From assembly GCF_015291745.1 (NCBI RefSeq), contig NZ_CP030059.1, positions 3,127,501 to 3,191,500 on the forward strand: a DNA stretch of 64,000 nucleotides. The letters are read 5' to 3'. The notes under the pieces were generated by a model. The model worked only from the letters and a program-made list of their open reading frames with translations. It had not been told where the DNA came from and made no database searches. Positions 54,069 through 62,202 of this stretch are shown piece after piece; the first letter of the stretch is position 1, and each line of letters starts with the position of its first letter. This DNA is from Bradyrhizobium sp. CCBAU 53351. Its GTDB lineage: Bacteria; Pseudomonadota; Alphaproteobacteria; Rhizobiales; Xanthobacteraceae. The translations under genes and the position numbers were made by a program.

Positions 54069-55015
54069 CACGCGTTCGGCAGGTTACGGGCGAGCGCTTC
54101 CAGCACCGCCATGCGCACGGCGACGCCCATCTCCACCTGTTCGCGGATCAGGGACTGCGCGCCGTCGGCCACGATCGAGTCGATCTCGACGCCGCGGTTC
54201 ATGGGGCCGGGATGCATCACGAGGGCGTCCGGCTTGGCGTAGGCGAGCTTCTTCTGGTCGAGCCCGAAATAATGGAAATATTCGGACGACGACGGCACGA
54301 AGGAGCCGTTCATGCGCTCGCGCTGCAGCCGCAGCATCATGACGATGTCGGCGCCGTTGAGACCCTCGCGCATGTCGCGCGCGACCTCGACGCCCATCCG
54401 CTCGATGCCGGGCGGCAGCAGCGTGGAGGGACCGACCACGCGGACGCGGGCGCCCATGGTGTTGAGCAAGATGATGTTGGAGCGGGCAACGCGCGAATGC
54501 AGCACGTCGCCGCAGATCGCGACCACGAGCCCCTCGATGCGGCCCTTGTTGCGGCGGATGGTGAGCGCGTCGAGCAGCGCCTGGGTCGGATGCTCATGCG
54601 CGCCGTCGCCGGCATTGATCACGGAACCGTCAACCTTGCGTGCCAGCAGTTCCACCGCGCCGGAGGCGTGATGGCGCATCACCAGGATGTCCGGGTGCAT
54701 GGCGTTCAGCGTCATCGCGGTGTCGATCAGCGTCTCGCCCTTCTTGATGGACGAGGAGGCGACCGACATGTTCATGACGTCCGCGCCGAGCCGCTTGCCC
54801 GCGAGCTCGAACGAGGACTGGGTCCGGGTGGAGGCCTCGAAGAAGAGGTTCACCTGCGTCCGTCCCCGCAGGACGGTGCGCTTCTTGTCAACCTGGCGGT
54901 TGAGCTCGACATATTCTTCGGACAGGTCGAGCAGGCCGGTGATGTCGGCCGCGGAGAGGCCCTCGATGCCCAGCAAATGCCGGTGGCCGAGGACGAAGGT
55001 CGATTTCGATGTCAT
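54068..55015 (-). CDS. pyrB: Aspartate carbamoyltransferase catalytic subunit
   Basis: A 315-residue enzyme that condenses carbamoyl phosphate with aspartate in UMP synthesis. The carbamoyl-phosphate loop is [20 protein letters not shown], the HPTQ motif is in [14 protein letters not shown], and the aspartate-binding part has [13 protein letters not shown] and [16 protein letters not shown] at 55015 is chosen over 55054. Its stop overlaps the start of the dihydroorotase homologue by one base. No pyrI regulatory chain is present. Confidence 0.95.
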   Translation of the reverse strand: MTSKSTFVLGHRHLLGIEGLSAADITGLLDLSEEYVELNRQVDKKRTVLRGRTQVNLFFEASTRTQSSFELAGKRLGADVMNMSVASSSIKKGETLIDTAMTLNAMHPDILVMRHHASGAVELLARKVDGSVINAGDGAHEHPTQALLDALTIRRNKGRIEGLVVAICGDVLHSRVARSNIILLNTMGARVRVVGPSTLLPPGIERMGVEVARDMREGLNGADIVMMLRLQRERMNGSFVPSSSEYFHYFGLDQKKLAYAKPDALVMHPGPMNRGVEIDSIVADGAQSLIREQVEMGVAVRMAVLEALARNLPNA

Positions 55016-55106
55016 TAAAACGAGAGCTATAGGCGTGGACGGCGGGGTGGGCAAGGGCCAATGCCGGGGCGGGGAGTTATCCCCTGATCTGTCGGTTTGT
55101 CCTCTC

Positions 55107-55196
55107 CGTCATGCCCGGGCTTGTCCCGGGCATCCACGTTCTTGCACTGTGGCCGCAGAAAGGTCGTGGATGGCCGGGACAAGCCCGGCCATGACG
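55107..55196. repeat. Palindromic repeat, CGTCATGCCCGGGCTTGTCC type
   Basis: CGTCATGCCCGGGCTTGTCC at 55107-55126 with GGGCATCCACG on one side is mirrored by CGTGGATGGCCGGGACAAGC with CCGGCCATGACG ending at 55196. Arms are about 32 bp with one or two mismatches and a 26-bp loop. It lies between pyrB and vanX and would form a strong hairpin. Confidence 0.7.
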
Positions 55197-55201
55197 TGTG
55201 G

Positions 55202-55960
55202 ATGGATATTGTGAAATCAGTTCGAATTGCGATCGTCGTTGTCTTTGCTGCCTCATCCGCCCACGCCCAATCGCTCCCCGGCGATTTCGTTTATTTGCGC
55301 GACATCGACCCCAGCATCATCCAGGACATCCGCTACGCCACATCCAACAATTTCGTCGGCCGTCCGCTCGCCGGCTACAATGCGGGTGAATGCGTGGTGA
55401 AGCGCGAAGTCGGGCTGCGGCTGAAGGCGGTGCAGCAGGAGCTCACCGCGCAAAATCTCTCGCTCAAGATGTTCGACTGCTACCGGCCGGCGCGGGCCTC
55501 GCTCGACATGGTCAAGTGGTCTCAGAACGGTCACGAGACCGCCGCCGGGCGGCGCTACAATCCGAAGATCCCGAAGACCGAGCTGTTCCGCCTCGGCTAC
55601 ATCGCCAGCCGCTCGCAGCATTCCACCGGTGCGGCGCTCGATTTGACCTTGGTCGATCTGAAAGCTGACAACTCCGCCAAATACGACCCATCAAGGACCT
55701 ATGCCGATTGCACCGCGCCGGTCGAAGCGCGCGCCCCCGAAGGCAGTGTCGACATGGGGACCGGCTACGACTGTACCGACACGAAGGGCCATACTGCGGC
55801 ACCATCGATCACGCCGGAGCAGCGCAGCTGGCGCAAGCGGCTGGTGGCTGCGATGGCCAGGCAAGGCTTTGTGAACTATTCGAAAGAGTGGTGGCATTTT
55901 TCCCTGCCGGGGGCCGGTGGAGCGGCCTATGATTTCCCGATCCAGCCGCGGCGGAACTGA
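55202..55960 (+). CDS. D-alanyl-D-alanine dipeptidase (VanX family)
   Basis: A 252-residue exported zinc dipeptidase (M15D). A signal peptide (VKSVRIAIVVVFAASSAHAQ) is followed by YLRDIDPSIIQDIRYATSNN, CYRPARASLDMVKW with the substrate Arg, SQHSTGAALDLTLVDL with zinc ligands His and Asp, and SKEWWHFSLP with the catalytic Glu and third ligand His. All active-site residues are present. It may recycle D-Ala-D-Ala from peptidoglycan; there are no vanHA genes, so no glycopeptide resistance is implied. The start at 55202 follows the palindromic repeat directly. Confidence 0.92.
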   Translation: MDIVKSVRIAIVVVFAASSAHAQSLPGDFVYLRDIDPSIIQDIRYATSNNFVGRPLAGYNAGECVVKREVGLRLKAVQQELTAQNLSLKMFDCYRPARASLDMVKWSQNGHETAAGRRYNPKIPKTELFRLGYIASRSQHSTGAALDLTLVDLKADNSAKYDPSRTYADCTAPVEARAPEGSVDMGTGYDCTDTKGHTAAPSITPEQRSWRKRLVAAMARQGFVNYSKEWWHFSLPGAGGAAYDFPIQPRRN

Positions 55961-55979
55961 TTCCGCGCCGAGGAACCTG

Positions 55980-57623
55980 ATGACGCAGCCGAGCTTTGCG
56001 ACCCACGAGGTCTTCAATCAGTCACCGCCGTTCGAGGAAATCGACCTGTTCACGGTGGACCGGCCGCTGGTCGATGCGGTGAAGGCCAATGGCGGTGCGG
56101 CGGCGGAGCGCGAGCTCTCTGCATTCGGCAAGCAATGGGGCTCGGCGGCGATGGCCGATCGCGGTCGCCTCGCAAACGAGAACACGCCGAAGCTGCGCAC
56201 TTTCGACGCAAAAGGCAATCGCCGCGACCAGGTCGAGTTTCACCCGGCCTATCACGAGCTCATGGCGCACAGCGCGCATGCCGGCGTGCACAATTCGACA
56301 TGGACGGCGGACGGAAAGCCCGCGGGCGATGCCGCTGAAGTCATTCGTGCGGCCAAATTCTACATGGCCGCGCAGGTCGAGACCGGCCATCTCTGCCCGA
56401 TCACGATGACGCGCGCCTCGGTCGGTGCGCTGGCGATGCAGCCGGATCTGCTGGCGCGCGTGATGCCGGTGCTGTCGAGCAGGAGTTACGACCCGAGCTT
56501 TGCACCGTGGTGGCAGAAGCGCGGCATGACGCTCGGCATGGGCATGACCGAGAAGCAGGGCGGCACCGACGTGCGCTCCAACATGACGCGCGCGGTGCGC
56601 GAGGGCGATGCCTATCGCATCACCGGCCATAAATGGTTCATGTCGGCGCCGATGTGCGATGCCTTCCTGGTGCTGGCGCAGGCCGAGCAGGGGCTGACCT
56701 GCTTCTTCATGCCGCGCTTTGCACCCGACGGTTCCGTGAATGCGATCCAGTTCCAGCGGCTGAAGGAGAAGCTCGGCAACCGCTCCAATGCGTCGTCCGA
56801 AGTCGAATTCGTCGGCGCCTATGCGCAAGCGGTTGGCGAGGAGGGCAAGGGCATCCGGACCATCATCCAGATGGTGCAGCTGACGCGGCAGGATTGCGCG
56901 ATCGCCTCCGTCGGCCTGATGCGCTCGGGGCTGGCGCACGCGCTACATCACGCCCGTCACCGCAGCGTGTTCCAGAAGCATCTGGCCGATCAGCCCCTGA
57001 TGCAGGCCGTGCTGTCGGACATGGCGCTGCATGTCGAGGCGAGCACGGCGCTGATCATGCGACTCTGCCGCGCCTTCGACCGCACGCCGCACGATGCGGC
57101 GGAGGCGGCCTATATGCGGCTGCTCACGCCGGCGATCAAATACTGGACTTGCAAGAGCGCGCCGCCGTTCCTCTATGAGGCCATGGAGTGCCTCGGCGGC
57201 AATGGCTATGTCGAGGACGGCATTCTGGCGCGGCACTACAGGGAGTCGCCGGTCAACGCGATCTGGGAAGGCTCGGGCAACGTGATGTGCCTCGACGTGC
57301 TCCGCGCACTCTCGCGCGAGCCGGAGGCGGCGACGGCCGTGCTGCAATCGTTGGCGGCCGAGACGAAGGGTTTGCCGGGGGCGGGGGATGCGGTCGGCTT
57401 CATCGGCAAGACCTTCCGCCGCGCCGATGGCGAACGCATGGCGCGGCTTGCCGTCGAGAAGCTCGCTCTGCTGGCCGCGGCTGCGGCGCTGAACGGCGTG
57501 TCGCCGCGCCATGCCGAATTGTTCGCGGCGACGCGGCTCGCCACTAACCACGCCAGCATGTACGGCGCGGTCGAGCTGGAGAGCGCCGAGGTCCGCGCGC
57601 TGCTGGATCGGGCGCTGCCGTGA
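55980..57623 (+). CDS. Acyl-CoA dehydrogenase, AidB-like
   Basis: A 547-residue FAD enzyme of the AidB/isovaleryl-CoA dehydrogenase-like family. The N-terminal part starts FATHEVFNQSPPFEEIDLFT, typical of AidB. FAD-binding GHLCPITMTRASVGAL, GMTEKQGGTDVRSNMT and KWFMSAPMCDAFLVLAQ are seen, and YEAMECLGGNGYVEDGILAR is in the C-terminal domain. AidB is linked to alkylation damage in E. coli, but its natural substrate is unclear. The start at 55980 has GAGGAA upstream. A CPBP protease gene overlaps its end. Confidence 0.9.
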   Translation: MTQPSFATHEVFNQSPPFEEIDLFTVDRPLVDAVKANGGAAAERELSAFGKQWGSAAMADRGRLANENTPKLRTFDAKGNRRDQVEFHPAYHELMAHSAHAGVHNSTWTADGKPAGDAAEVIRAAKFYMAAQVETGHLCPITMTRASVGALAMQPDLLARVMPVLSSRSYDPSFAPWWQKRGMTLGMGMTEKQGGTDVRSNMTRAVREGDAYRITGHKWFMSAPMCDAFLVLAQAEQGLTCFFMPRFAPDGSVNAIQFQRLKEKLGNRSNASSEVEFVGAYAQAVGEEGKGIRTIIQMVQLTRQDCAIASVGLMRSGLAHALHHARHRSVFQKHLADQPLMQAVLSDMALHVEASTALIMRLCRAFDRTPHDAAEAAYMRLLTPAIKYWTCKSAPPFLYEAMECLGGNGYVEDGILARHYRESPVNAIWEGSGNVMCLDVLRALSREPEAATAVLQSLAAETKGLPGAGDAVGFIGKTFRRADGERMARLAVEKLALLAAAAALNGVSPRHAELFAATRLATNHASMYGAVELESAEVRALLDRALP

Positions 57624-58411
57624 GTCTTCCAAACGAAAGCGTCTTGATGGACTCCCTCGATCCCGACCGTCCCCCGCTGACCGTGGCGCCAGCGACGCCA
57701 CGCGTCTGGAAGTTCTGGGGCACGGCCCTGTGGGGCCTCTTCATCTTCGTCGCGATGTTCGTCGGACAGATCGGCGCCGTCGTCCTGCTGGTGGCGCAGC
57801 GTGGTCTGCCCATGGACTTCGCCTCGCTCCAGCTCGTCGGCCACGAGCCCCAGACGCTTGCGCTCTCGGTCGTCATGGGCCTGCCGGCGACGCTTCTGGC
57901 AGTGTGGCTCGCCATCGCCATCAAGAAGGCTTCCTTCATCGATTATCTCGCCCTGCACTGGCCGTCCTGGAAGCAGCTCCTGTTCGGCGCTGTCGGCCTC
58001 ATCCTGATCGTGGTGGTCTGGGAGACGATGTCGCGCGCGCTCGGCCGCGAGGCGACGCCGGGCTTCATGACCGATCTGCTGAAATCCGGCCGCGACAAGG
58101 GCGCGGCGCTGTTGCTTCTGTTCGCCTTCAGCGTGGCCGCCCCGATGTCCGAAGAGATCCTGGCGCGCGGCTTCCTCTATCGCGGCTGGTCGGCGAGCTT
58201 CCTGCGGGTGCCGGGCGCGATCCTGCTGTCGTCCCTGGCGTGGACCATCGTTCATCTGCAATACGACATGTACTTCCTCGCCGAAGTCTTCACCATCGGT
58301 CTGTGGTTCGGCTACATGCGCTATCGCGCGAATTCGCTCTGGCTCACCATCGTGCTGCACGCGCTGAACAATCTGACCGCGGTGGTGCTGACGATGTGGC
58401 TGGGGAGTTAG
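57620..58411 (+). CDS. CPBP family intramembrane glutamic protease
   Basis: A 263-residue multi-pass membrane protein of the CPBP/Abi (Rce1-like) family. The catalytic motif EExxxR is in MSEEILARGFLYRGW, a His in SLAWTIVHLQ and a final HALNN in IVLHALNNLTAVV. GTG at 57620 overlaps the aidB stop (GTGA), implying coupling; ATG at 57647 (MDSLDPDRPP) is an alternative. Bacterial members process peptides or act in self-immunity; no bacteriocin precursor was found nearby. It overlaps the convergent AEC gene by 4 bp. Confidence 0.85.
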   Translation: MSLPNESVLMDSLDPDRPPLTVAPATPRVWKFWGTALWGLFIFVAMFVGQIGAVVLLVAQRGLPMDFASLQLVGHEPQTLALSVVMGLPATLLAVWLAIAIKKASFIDYLALHWPSWKQLLFGAVGLILIVVVWETMSRALGREATPGFMTDLLKSGRDKGAALLLLFAFSVAAPMSEEILARGFLYRGWSASFLRVPGAILLSSLAWTIVHLQYDMYFLAEVFTIGLWFGYMRYRANSLWLTIVLHALNNLTAVVLTMWLGS

Positions 58412-59331
58412 GCCGCCAGCGCGATCGCGATCGGCATCGTGATCGCGGCCAAGATCGTCTGCAGCGTGATGATCTGCGCCAGCAGCGGCGCGTCGCCGCC
58501 CATCTGGCGTGCCAGGACATAGGCGCTCGACGAGGTCGGCACCGCCGAGCAGATCGCGACGATCGCCAGGCTTTCGCCCGACAGTCCGAACCAGACGGCG
58601 AGAGCGAGGGCGATTGCCGGCATCAGCACCAGCTTGAAGACGACGCCCAGCGCAGCGCCGACGCTCGGCCGCAGCAGGCCTTCGAGATGCAGGCCGGCGC
58701 CGGTGACGAGCAGGCCGATCGCGAGCGAGGAGCGGCTGAGCGGGTCGGCCACCTCATGCCAGAGCTTTGGCAGCGGCAAATGGGTAACATTGATGAAGAG
58801 CCCGATCGCGCAGGCCCAGATCAGGGGATTGCGAACCACCGTCATGACGATGGTGCGGCCGGATTGCTTTTCGGGCGCTGCGTAATGGGCGAGCACGGCG
58901 ACGCTGAACACGTTGACGAGCGGGATGATGGCGACCATGGCGACCGAAGCGAGCGCCAGTCCGACATCGCCGAACATGTTGGCGCAGACGGACAGTCCCA
59001 CGAAGGTCTGCCAGCGGGTCGCGCCCTGGAAGATCGAGGTGAAGGCGGGGCCGTCGATCCCGAGCCGCGCCAGGGCAGGGCGGAGCGCGAGGCAGAGCAG
59101 CGACATTGCCAGCGCCGACAGCAGCAGCGCGCCGCCAACGCCGGCGACCGGCACTTTGGAGAGATCGGCTTTCACCAGCGTCTGGATCAGCAGCATCGGA
59201 AACAGCACGAAATAGGTCAGCCGCTCCAGCCCGTGCCATTGCGTGTCGAGCCGCATCAGGCTGCGCTTCAGCACGACGCCGAGTACGATGAGGATGAAGA
59301 CCGGCAGCAGCGCCGCGATGACGACGGCCAT
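58408..59331 (-). CDS. AEC family transporter (auxin efflux carrier-like)
   Basis: A 307-residue inner-membrane carrier with ten helices split into two halves of five. Features are ALLPVFILIVLGVVLKRSLM at the start, the N-terminal FVLFPMLLIQTLVKADL region and the C-terminal ICSAVPTSSSAYVLARQMGG, which is the usual AEC family signature. Bacterial members move organic acids such as malate or malonate. It ends convergently on the CPBP gene and begins 3 bp after the ruvX stop, so it is probably in the ruvX transcript. Confidence 0.88.
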   Translation of the reverse strand: MAVVIAALLPVFILIVLGVVLKRSLMRLDTQWHGLERLTYFVLFPMLLIQTLVKADLSKVPVAGVGGALLLSALAMSLLCLALRPALARLGIDGPAFTSIFQGATRWQTFVGLSVCANMFGDVGLALASVAMVAIIPLVNVFSVAVLAHYAAPEKQSGRTIVMTVVRNPLIWACAIGLFINVTHLPLPKLWHEVADPLSRSSLAIGLLVTGAGLHLEGLLRPSVGAALGVVFKLVLMPAIALALAVWFGLSGESLAIVAICSAVPTSSSAYVLARQMGGDAPLLAQIITLQTILAAITMPIAIALAA

Positions 59332-59334
59332 CGG

Positions 59335-59820
59335 TCAGGCGGTCCTTGGACCGAGATTGACGAGACGGTCAAGCGCACCTTGCAGGATGAAGATTGCGGC
59401 GTGCTCGTCGATCACCTCGGCACGCTTGGCGCGGCTGACGTCCATGCCGATCAGCTCGCGCTCGACCGCCGCGGTCGAGAGGCGCTCGTCCCACAGGCCG
59501 ATGGGGAGGGCGGTCAGACCGGCAAGATTGCGGGCGAAGGCGCGGGTGGATTGCGCGCGCGGGCCCTCGCTGCCGTCCATGTTGATGGGAAGGCCGAGCA
59601 CGAAACCAACCACCCTGCGCTCCGCCGCAATCGACAGCAGCCGGGCGGCGTCCTGCTTGAATTGTTTGCGCTGGATCGTCTCGACGCCGGTCGCAAGCCG
59701 CCGATCCGGGTCGGACACGGCAACGCCGATGGTCTTGGTGCCCAAATCGAGCCCGACCAGCGCGCCGCGCGCGGGCCAGTGGGTTGCAGCGTCGACGAGT
59801 GGCAGGATAAGAGCCGGCAT
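59335..59820 (-). CDS. ruvX: Putative pre-16S rRNA nuclease / Holliday junction resolvase-like YqgF
   Basis: A 161-residue RNase H-fold nuclease. Acidic catalytic residues lie in [20 protein letters not shown] (first Asp), [20 protein letters not shown] (Pro-Xaa-Asn motif) and [19 protein letters not shown] (DER). The family matures the 5' end of 16S rRNA and was earlier proposed as a Holliday junction resolvase. It lies upstream of an AEC gene and, in many Rhizobiales, near gatC-gatA, as is true here at 3.5 kb distance. Confidence 0.93.
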   Translation of the reverse strand: MPALILPLVDAATHWPARGALVGLDLGTKTIGVAVSDPDRRLATGVETIQRKQFKQDAARLLSIAAERRVVGFVLGLPINMDGSEGPRAQSTRAFARNLAGLTALPIGLWDERLSTAAVERELIGMDVSRAKRAEVIDEHAAIFILQGALDRLVNLGPRTA

Positions 59821-59865
59821 GTGTAGCGCATATCACGCGTTGCGCCGCGGAGTGAACCCGGAACA

Positions 59866-60081
59866 ATGGATGCGCTGACATTATTCGGCCTGTTCGCCGT
59901 CACGGCGATGCTGGTCACTTACGCCATGGAAGACCGCAGCCATTGGTTCGTGCTGCTGTTCGCCGCGTCCTGCGCGCTCGGCTCGGCCTACGGCTTTCTT
60001 CAGGGAGCCTGGCCGTTCGGTCTCGTCGAAGCGATCTGGTCCGTCGTGGCGTTGCGGCGATGGCACCTCAGGCCGCGATGA
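59866..60081 (+). CDS. Small membrane protein, unknown function
   Basis: A 71-residue protein with two or three hydrophobic segments: MDALTLFGLFAVTAMLVTYA, HWFVLLFAASCALGSAYGFL and PFGLVEAIWSVVALRRW. It ends with a basic tail RRWHLRPR. The ATG has CCGGAA upstream. The pattern resembles small Rhizobiales membrane proteins of unknown role. It is divergent from ruvX across 45 bp and overlaps the convergent LysR gene by 14 bp. Confidence 0.7.
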   Translation: MDALTLFGLFAVTAMLVTYAMEDRSHWFVLLFAASCALGSAYGFLQGAWPFGLVEAIWSVVALRRWHLRPR

Positions 60082-60958
60082 CCTCCTCGTCGGTCTTCAG
60101 GCAAGCGGCAAAGCCGCTCAGCGCGCTGGCTTGATGTCCGGCGCTTCGTTGGACGAAGAGCGTCTCGACGCGCGCATGCGCGGCGCTGAGCGTGTGGATC
60201 GAGACGTTGCCGTTCATGGCGCTGCGTTCGACCACCGCACGCGGCAGCAATGTCACGCCCATGTCGGCGGCGACGCATCCGATCATGCCGTCGAGCGTGC
60301 CGAGCTCGAAGCGCGCGGCCGAAGGCCAGCCGTAATCGACGAAGATCTGCTCGAGCCGTTGGCGATAGGTGCAGCCGGTGCGGAACACCAATGCGGTCGG
60401 GCCGGATTCCGGCGTGCCGGCGCGCAGCTCGGCGAGCGAAGCCCAGCGCCGCGCGCTGACCAGCACCAGCTCCTCGCGAAAAGCGCTCGTTGCGGTGAGG
60501 TCGGCATGCGCGATGGGGCCCGCGACAAAAGCGCCGTCGAGCGCGCCTTCGAGCACGGCTGCGACCAAATCGGCCGTGGGGGCGGTGCGCAAGGAGAGCC
60601 GCACGGCGGGAAAGCGGCGATGAAAATCGGCGAGCAGGGGCGGCAGCCGCACCGCTGCAGTCGTTTCCATCGAGCCGATTGCAAGTGGTCCCTTGGGTTC
60701 GCCATCGTCGCGCGCGGCAAGCACGGCCTCGTGCGACAGCGCAGCCATCCGCTCTGCATAGGGCAGGAGGCGCTTGCCGGCGCCGGTGAGTGTCATGCCC
60801 CGGCTATGGCGTTCGAACAGCGGGGTGCCGATCTCCGCCTCCAGTGCCTTGACGCGCTGGGTGACGTTGGATTGCACGGTATTCAGCTCCTGCGCGGCGC
60901 GGGTGATACCGCCGGTGCGGGCCACAATCGCGAAGGTCTGGAGATCGCTTAGTTCCAT
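60068..60958 (-). CDS. LysR family transcriptional regulator
   Basis: A 296-residue LTTR. The N-terminal HTH is LQTFAIVARTGGITRAAQEL and NTVQSNVTQRVKALEAEIGT, and the C-terminal periplasmic-binding-like effector domain runs from about 90 to 290. It is divergent from a nitronate monooxygenase gene across 95 bp. That arrangement makes the monooxygenase its likely target, with a nitroalkane or related compound as co-inducer. It is convergent with a small membrane gene. Confidence 0.9.
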   Translation of the reverse strand: MELSDLQTFAIVARTGGITRAAQELNTVQSNVTQRVKALEAEIGTPLFERHSRGMTLTGAGKRLLPYAERMAALSHEAVLAARDDGEPKGPLAIGSMETTAAVRLPPLLADFHRRFPAVRLSLRTAPTADLVAAVLEGALDGAFVAGPIAHADLTATSAFREELVLVSARRWASLAELRAGTPESGPTALVFRTGCTYRQRLEQIFVDYGWPSAARFELGTLDGMIGCVAADMGVTLLPRAVVERSAMNGNVSIHTLSAAHARVETLFVQRSAGHQASALSGFAACLKTDEEVIAA

Positions 60959-60996
60959 GGCCCGTTTCTCTTTTGAGATGGCAGCGTTCTGTAGAA

Positions 60997-61008
60997 TTCA
61001 ATTTTGAA
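60997..61008. promoter_or_regulatory. Candidate LysR-type operator dyad
   Basis: TTCAA-TT-TTGAA at 60997-61008 is a perfect 5-bp arm dyad in an AT-rich stretch of the 95-bp gap between the LysR and nitronate monooxygenase genes. LTTR sites are usually T-N11-A dyads in exactly this location. It is a weak but well-placed candidate. Confidence 0.4.
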
Positions 61009-61053
61009 GAATGATATTTGCGCCTAGTCTTCCTGTCCAGAGTGGGAGGACGC

Positions 61054-62088
61054 ATGCCGATTGCCACGCCGCTGACGGAGCTTCTCGGGATCAGGCATCC
61101 GATCCTGTCGGCTCCCATGGATACGATCGCGGGCAGTCGGCTGACCCGCGCCGTCAGCGAGGCTGGCGGCTTCGGCATCCTGGGTGGTGGATACGGCGAC
61201 CCCGTCCGGCTTCGGACGGAAGCCGCAGAGCTGAAGGGCTTTGCGCCGTTCGGGATCGGCTTAATCACCTGGAGCCTGGCCAAGCAGCCCGAGCTGCTCG
61301 ACATCGCGCTCGACGCTGGTCCTCAGGCCATCATGCTGTCATTCGGCGATCCCGCGCCGTTCGCGCCGCGCATTGCGGCGAGCGGTGCCCGGTTGATCTG
61401 CCAGGTGCAGAGCGAGGACATGGCCAGGCAGGCGCTCGATGCCGGCGCGGATATCCTGATCGCACAGGGGACGGAGGCGGGCGGCCATGGCGCATCGCGC
61501 ACCACGGTCGACATCGTGCCTGCGATCGTCGATCTCGCGGCCGGACGGGTGCCCGTCGTCGCGGCCGGCGGGATCGCCGACGGAAGGGGCCTCGCCGCCA
61601 TGATGATGCTGGGCGCATCCGCCGTGCTGATCGGCACGCGTTTCTATGCGAGCGTGGAGGCCAATGGCGCGCAGGAGGCCAAGGAACGCATTCGCATGGC
61701 GACCGGCAACGACACGGTGCGCGGCGTCGTCGTTGACTGGTCGCGAGGCCTGTTCTGGCCAGCCCCGTTCACGGCACGAACGCTGGTCAACGATCACATC
61801 AGGCGCTGGACCGGCCGCGAGGTCGAGCTGATGCAGCGCGTAGATGAGGTCGCTGTGGAATATGCGGCGGCAAAAGCCGCGGGTAATTTCGAGGTTGCCG
61901 CAGTCTTTGCCGGCGAGGCAGTCGGGCTGATCCATGATATCCCGCCTGCCGCCGAGATCGTCGAACGGATTGCGACCGAAGCGGAGCAACTGCTGGAAGG
62001 AAGACGCAATTCGAGTGCCTTTCCTTCTCCCCTTGTGGGAGAAGGTGGCGCGCAGCGCCGGATGAGGGGTTCTATCCGCGGAGAATAA
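61054..62088 (+). CDS. Nitronate monooxygenase, with repeat-encoded C-terminus
   Basis: A 344-residue FMN enzyme of the 2-nitropropane dioxygenase family that oxidises nitronates to carbonyl compounds and nitrite. Family residues: PILSAPMDTIAGSRLTRAVS, ILIAQGTEAGGHGAS with the catalytic-type His, [20 protein letters not shown] and SAVLIGTRFYAS. GGGAGGA precedes the ATG. The last 21 residues (from about 324: SPLVGEGGAQRRMRGSIRGE) are translated from a palindromic repeat element, so the original end was probably near LLEGRR. It is likely regulated by the divergent LysR protein. Confidence 0.9.
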   Translation: MPIATPLTELLGIRHPILSAPMDTIAGSRLTRAVSEAGGFGILGGGYGDPVRLRTEAAELKGFAPFGIGLITWSLAKQPELLDIALDAGPQAIMLSFGDPAPFAPRIAASGARLICQVQSEDMARQALDAGADILIAQGTEAGGHGASRTTVDIVPAIVDLAAGRVPVVAAGGIADGRGLAAMMMLGASAVLIGTRFYASVEANGAQEAKERIRMATGNDTVRGVVVDWSRGLFWPAPFTARTLVNDHIRRWTGREVELMQRVDEVAVEYAAAKAAGNFEVAAVFAGEAVGLIHDIPPAAEIVERIATEAEQLLEGRRNSSAFPSPLVGEGGAQRRMRGSIRGE

Positions 62089-62183
62089 AGTCCAATCCGA
62101 GAAGTTTGCTTCCGCGGATGCAAACCCCTCACCCGTCTCGCCGCTATGCGGCGAGCCACCCTCTCCCACAAGGGGAGAGGGTC
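62023..62183. repeat. Long palindromic repeat, CTTCTCCCCTTGTGGGAGAAG type
   Basis: The left end CCTTCTCCCCTTGTGGGAGA and right end CTCTCCCACAAGGGGAGAGG are inverted, each itself nearly palindromic. Inner arms GGATGAGGGGTTCTATCCGC and GCGGATGCAAACCCCTCACC also pair. The element overlaps the 3' end of the first nitronate monooxygenase gene and fills the gap to the second. It matches a dispersed Bradyrhizobium-type repeat I recognise. Confidence 0.7.
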
Positions 62184-62202
62184 AGAACGAGAGAGCAAAC
62201 CC

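Noticed and set aside
55202..55960. Glycopeptide resistance
   Set aside because: VanX alone, without VanH, VanA or VanRS homologues and with a signal peptide, is better explained by peptidoglycan dipeptide recycling.
57620..58411. Bacteriocin self-immunity role for the CPBP protein
   Set aside because: No small precursor peptide with a double-Gly leader or export gene was seen nearby.
58408..59331. Auxin transport by the AEC protein, linked to the aldoxime-nitrile genes
   Set aside because: The name comes from distant plant homologues; bacterial AEC proteins mainly move organic acids, and the two loci are 45 kb apart.
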